Origin: Pontiellaceae bacterium B12227
GTDB lineage: Bacteria > Verrucomicrobiota > Kiritimatiellia > Kiritimatiellales > Pontiellaceae
Direction of reading: 5' to 3'
NCBI GenBank assembly: GCA_029432775.1
Contig: JAROAZ010000022.1
Location: forward strand, 1-64,000
DNA: 64,000 nt
Shown here one piece after another: positions 60,757-64,000 of the stretch; position 1 is the stretch's first letter, and each line of letters begins with the position of its first letter. Both the position numbers and the translations under genes were made by a program. A model generated the notes under the pieces. It saw nothing but the letters and a program-made list of their open reading frames with translations. It made no database searches and had not been told where the DNA came from.

Positions 60757-62580
60757 ATGGCGGAGGTACGATTCAAAGGACGGATTATTGTTCTGGTCGT
60801 GGTCGTGATTCTTGTTTTCATCGGAATCGCCTGCCGCCTCACCATGCTTCATCTCCGGCCCGCACAGTGGGTGCTCACGCCGATTGAACAGGGGCGGATG
60901 TACGAAACCAAGCCGATGGGCAGCCGAGGACGGATTGTGGACCGCAACGGCGAAATTCTCGCGATGGACCTCGCGGCCTATCACGTTTATGTGGATCCGA
61001 AATATATTTCAGAACATGGCGATGCTGCAACGGTCAGTAAATATCTTTCAACTGAGTTCCGTATTCCGGAATATGAAATAAAGGAAAAGCTGGAAAAGAC
61101 TGAGCGTCAATATGAGCGCATTAAAAAGTTTGTTCCCGGGCATCAGTTAAAGCGGTTTAAGCGAAGGGCATTCGGCGTGGAATATACGCCGGCCGAACTC
61201 GTGAACGGGGTCGAGACGAATATCTACCTGCGCGGTGTCGGGCTCGAAGAAGCACCCATCCGCAACTATCCCAAAGGGCCGCTGATGGCGCACGTGGTCG
61301 GGTTTGCCAATCAGGAAGGCATCGGTTCCGCCGGCGTGGAGCAGCGCATGGATGAATATCTGCGCGGAAAAGAAGGCCACCGGGTCAGTAAAAAAGACGG
61401 CCGCCGCCGCGAAATTTACAGTGCCCGGACCGTGGACATTGAAGCCGTAGACGGTGCCACCGTCATGCTCACGCTCGATCAGCAACTCCAGTACGTGGCC
61501 GAAAAGACCGTCGAGAAAACCTGCCGCGATTTTAATGCCAAGGCCGCCTGGGCCATCGTGCAGCACGTGCGCACCGGCGAGATTCTGGCGATGGCTTCGT
61601 TCCCGACCTACGACCTGAACCGCTATGCCAAAGCACCGCCCGAATGGCGGCGTAACCGCGCCATCAGTTTTAACTATGAACCCGGTTCCACCATGAAGGC
61701 CGCCGTGATTGCTTCCGCTCTCGATAACGAGGTCGTGAAGGAAGAGGATATCTTCGATTGCGAGAACGGTTATTGGGTTTATGGCGGGAAATCGCTGCGC
61801 GACAGCCATGGCGAAAAAGAAATCAGCGTGGCTGAGATTATCAAAGTGTCGAGTAATATCGGTACGGCCAAGATCGCCCTCGAAATGGGGAATCAGATGG
61901 TCTACGACAGCCTGAAAAAATTTAATTTCGGCAACCGGCTTGGTATCGGCATTCCCGGCGAAGAAGGTGGGATTTTCTATTCGCCGAAGCACTGGTCGAA
62001 GATCAGTATCACCCGCATCGGCATGGGCCACGAGATTGGTGTTACCGCGCTGCAGATCGTTTCCATGATGAGTGCCATCGCCTACAACGGGGTGCAGATG
62101 AAGCCCCTGCTCATCAAAAAAGTAGTGAGTACCGACGGCACACTGGTGGAAGAAAATATGCCGGAAGAACTGGGACGTCCGCTCAGTCCATCCGCCGCGC
62201 GGCGGATGCAGAAACTGCTGGCTGCTGTTGTGATGGAAGAGGGGGGGACCGGAAGCAAGGCCCGTCTCGAGGGCTACACCGTTGCGGGTAAAACCGGAAC
62301 CGCCCAGAAGATCCGCCCGAAAGAAGAGGGCGGCGGGTACTATTCCAAAAACTTCACCTCCTCCTTTGTCGGTTTTCTGCCGGTTGAAAATCCGGAGATT
62401 GCCATTGTGGTGGTGGCGGACGATCCCGGGGAATACACCGAATCGGGGCGTAAGATTAAGTATTACGGCGGAACGGTTTGCGGTCCGGCGTTTAAGGAAA
62501 TTGCTGAATTTGCAGTGCGTTATTTGCGCATTGCACCGGAAGGCAGTCGGATCTATGTTGCAAGGCCGGACGACGAATGA
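60757..62580 (+). CDS. ftsI: Peptidoglycan transpeptidase (FtsI / PBP class B)
   Basis: 607 residues. One N-terminal membrane segment (IIVLVVVVILVFIGIACRL), the RGRIVDRNG motif of class B PBPs, a dimerisation/pedestal domain, and a transpeptidase domain with STMK near residue 311, SSN near 364 and KTGTAQ near 511. It cross-links septal peptidoglycan. GGAG precedes ATG 60757. It ends in an ATGA overlap with murE. No C-terminal PASTA domain is seen. Confidence 0.94.
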   Translation: MAEVRFKGRIIVLVVVVILVFIGIACRLTMLHLRPAQWVLTPIEQGRMYETKPMGSRGRIVDRNGEILAMDLAAYHVYVDPKYISEHGDAATVSKYLSTEFRIPEYEIKEKLEKTERQYERIKKFVPGHQLKRFKRRAFGVEYTPAELVNGVETNIYLRGVGLEEAPIRNYPKGPLMAHVVGFANQEGIGSAGVEQRMDEYLRGKEGHRVSKKDGRRREIYSARTVDIEAVDGATVMLTLDQQLQYVAEKTVEKTCRDFNAKAAWAIVQHVRTGEILAMASFPTYDLNRYAKAPPEWRRNRAISFNYEPGSTMKAAVIASALDNEVVKEEDIFDCENGYWVYGGKSLRDSHGEKEISVAEIIKVSSNIGTAKIALEMGNQMVYDSLKKFNFGNRLGIGIPGEEGGIFYSPKHWSKISITRIGMGHEIGVTALQIVSMMSAIAYNGVQMKPLLIKKVVSTDGTLVEENMPEELGRPLSPSAARRMQKLLAAVVMEEGGTGSKARLEGYTVAGKTGTAQKIRPKEEGGGYYSKNFTSSFVGFLPVENPEIAIVVVADDPGEYTESGRKIKYYGGTVCGPAFKEIAEFAVRYLRIAPEGSRIYVARPDDE

Positions 62581-64000
62581 AACTGCGCACGTTAATTGAA
62601 TCTGTTCCAAACATTGGAACCATCGGGGACGGTGATCCGGAAGTCGCGGGCATGACCTATGATTCCCGCACGGTCAAACCCGGATGGCTTTTTGTGGCCG
62701 TCAGCGGGCATCAGGTCGACGGAGCCGAGTTCATCACGCAGGCGGTTTCGAACGGGGCTGTGGTGGTGGTTTCTGAAAATGCGCTGGATCTGGGTGCCGG
62801 TGTGGTGCATGTGCAGGTGAAAAACGCCCGCCGGGCCATGGCTGAAATTGCCAACGCCTATTACGGCGGCCTTTCGCGTTCGATGACGGTTGTCGGCGTA
62901 ACCGGCACCAACGGAAAGACCACCACCACCTATATGATTCGCGATATACTGCAGGCCGGCGGTATGAAGCCCGGTCTGCTCGGTACCGTGGCCTACGAAA
63001 TCGGCAACCGCTCCATTCCCGCAGCCCGCACCACTCCGGAAGCGCCGGAAATTCATTCCATGTTCCAGCAGATGAAAGAGGCCGGTTGTCAGGCGGCGGT
63101 CATGGAGGTTTCCTCCCACGCCATCGCATTGCAGCGGGTGCACGGAATCGATTTCAATGTCAGCGTCTTTACCAATCTCACACAGGACCATCTCGATTAT
63201 CACAACGACATGGATACCTATTTTAACGTGAAGGCCGAACTTTTCCAATGTCTGGAAAAACGCCACGACCATTCTGCCGTAATTAACATTGACGACCCGT
63301 GGGGTCGTAAACTGGTGGAGCACAAAAGCCTCAAGGCGGATGTGGTCACCTATGGATTCCATGAAAAGGCCGCCGTGTTTGCATCAAACGCTCAGTTAGA
63401 CGCGCGCGGAACCCGCTTCGAAGTGACCACCCCGTGGGGGGATGCACCGGTTAAACTGCAGCTGCTCGGACGGTTTAATATTCATAATGCGCTCGCGGCC
63501 CTGGCGGCCGGCGGCCTGTGTGGGATCGGGCTGTCGACGATGGTTAAGGCACTGGAAAATATGACCTCGGTTCCCGGACGGCTGGAGCTGGTGCCGAACC
63601 GCAAGGGTAAAAAGATTTTCGTGGATTATGCGCACACGGACGATGCCCTGAAAAATGTATTGAACACGCTCCGCGAAATCTGCAAAGGAAAGCTCGTGGT
63701 GGTATTCGGTTGCGGAGGAAACCGGGATAAAGGCAAACGCTTGAAGATGGGGCGGGTAGCCTCGGAGCTGGCAGACTACAGCCTTGTTACCTCCGACAAT
63801 CCGCGCAATGAGGAACCCGGCGCGATTGCCGACGACATTGTTGAAGGTTTTTCGGAAACGGCCGACTTTGAAGTTATGCTGGATCGTCAGGAAGCCATTG
63901 AAAAGGCTGTCCGTATGATCGGCCGTAAGGATGTGCTCCTGATTGCCGGAAAAGGACACGAAACCTATCAGGAATGTAACGGAGCCATTATTCCTTTTGA
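62577..64000 (+). CDS. murE: UDP-MurNAc-tripeptide synthetase, meso-DAP type (3' end outside window)
   Basis: First about 474 residues of MurE. ATG overlaps the ftsI stop (ATGA). N-terminal DSRTVKPGWLFVAVSG, P-loop GVTGTNGKTTTT (about 107-118), NLTQDHLDYH, FGCGGNRDKGKR, and DNPRNEEP, the DNPR motif that selects meso-diaminopimelate. It adds the third residue to the stem peptide. The reading frame is open to the window edge. Two palindrome copies fall in it: 62605-62619 (perfect) and 63243-63257 (one mismatch). Confidence 0.95.
   Translation, partial: MKLRTLIESVPNIGTIGDGDPEVAGMTYDSRTVKPGWLFVAVSGHQVDGAEFITQAVSNGAVVVVSENALDLGAGVVHVQVKNARRAMAEIANAYYGGLSRSMTVVGVTGTNGKTTTTYMIRDILQAGGMKPGLLGTVAYEIGNRSIPAARTTPEAPEIHSMFQQMKEAGCQAAVMEVSSHAIALQRVHGIDFNVSVFTNLTQDHLDYHNDMDTYFNVKAELFQCLEKRHDHSAVINIDDPWGRKLVEHKSLKADVVTYGFHEKAAVFASNAQLDARGTRFEVTTPWGDAPVKLQLLGRFNIHNALAALAAGGLCGIGLSTMVKALENMTSVPGRLELVPNRKGKKIFVDYAHTDDALKNVLNTLREICKGKLVVVFGCGGNRDKGKRLKMGRVASELADYSLVTSDNPRNEEPGAIADDIVEGFSETADFEVMLDRQEAIEKAVRMIGRKDVLLIAGKGHETYQECNGAIIPF
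62605..62619. repeat. Dispersed palindrome, perfect copy
   Basis: Spacer ACA. Inside murE, read as VPNIGT. Confidence 0.95.

Noticed and set aside
61147..62610. 487-residue open frame on the minus strand
   Set aside because: Antisense shadow of ftsI; no ribosome site or motif, His/Phe-rich composition.
1..64000. tRNA, rRNA or classical riboswitch genes
   Set aside because: No T-loop/anticodon arrangement, rRNA core sequence or cobalamin-riboswitch box was recognised by eye, including upstream of the corrinoid genes; a covariance-model scan would be needed to exclude them fully.

Overview
The window reads as a chromosomal segment of an anaerobic, mesophilic member of the PVC superphylum. Kiritimatiellota (Pontiella-like) is my best guess, at moderate confidence. 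The basis is the gene content: futalosine-pathway menaquinone enzymes, 2-oxoacid:ferredoxin oxidoreductase, formyl-THF ligase, an ECF sigma factor beside a giant Ser/Thr kinase, beta-helix and DUF5060 glycan proteins, and a division cluster whose MurE carries a meso-DAP-type motif. No rRNA, tRNA, CRISPR array or transposase was seen.

Layout. (1) 1-11.7 kb: surface polysaccharide genes (tandem WecG/TagA glycosyltransferase, membrane glycosyltransferase, sugar epimerase, O-antigen ligase, WbaP-type initiating phosphotransferase). They are interspersed with accessory small genes (GxxExxY, DUF4160/DUF2442, four-helix-bundle) set in long families of repeats; some of the repeats enter reading frames. 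(2) 11.9-31 kb: housekeeping and mixed genes. These include a sugar kinase-nucleotidyltransferase fusion, an MTA/SAH-type deaminase, ilvD, an EF-hand protein, two secreted glycan-active proteins, dihydroorotase, a fused MqnE-MqnC, DUF2237 and a CobW GTPase. (3) 30.5-50.8 kb: a one-carbon/corrinoid island. It holds a UroD-type methyltransferase fused to a thioredoxin fold, DUF1638, a corrinoid reductive activase, a corrinoid protein, Fhs, a formate channel, a MetF-MetV-pterin methyltransferase fusion, FolD, and a divergent PocR-AraC regulator with DUF2284. Together these could carry a methyl group from an unknown methylated substrate to exported formate. Inside the island sits a plus-strand signalling cassette (ECF sigma, FHA protein, 1533-residue kinase with a beta-helix C-terminus, duplicated secreted protein). 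(4) 50.9-58 kb: an esterase, an MscS channel, and a KorAB plus NAD(P)H-ferredoxin oxidoreductase operon. (5) 58.3-64 kb: the division/cell-wall cluster mraZ-rsmH-ftsL-ftsI-murE with two extra small genes and a periodic MraZ-type operator.

The most striking non-gene signal is a 15-bp palindrome, TTCCAA-N3-TTGGAA. I count 16 perfect and 15 single-mismatch copies in 64 kb. They lie between genes and inside genes, in all three reading phases. About 0.004 perfect copies would be expected by chance. The second is a roughly 390-bp repeat built as a chain of small hairpins, with compensatory base changes between its copies, flanking small accessory genes.
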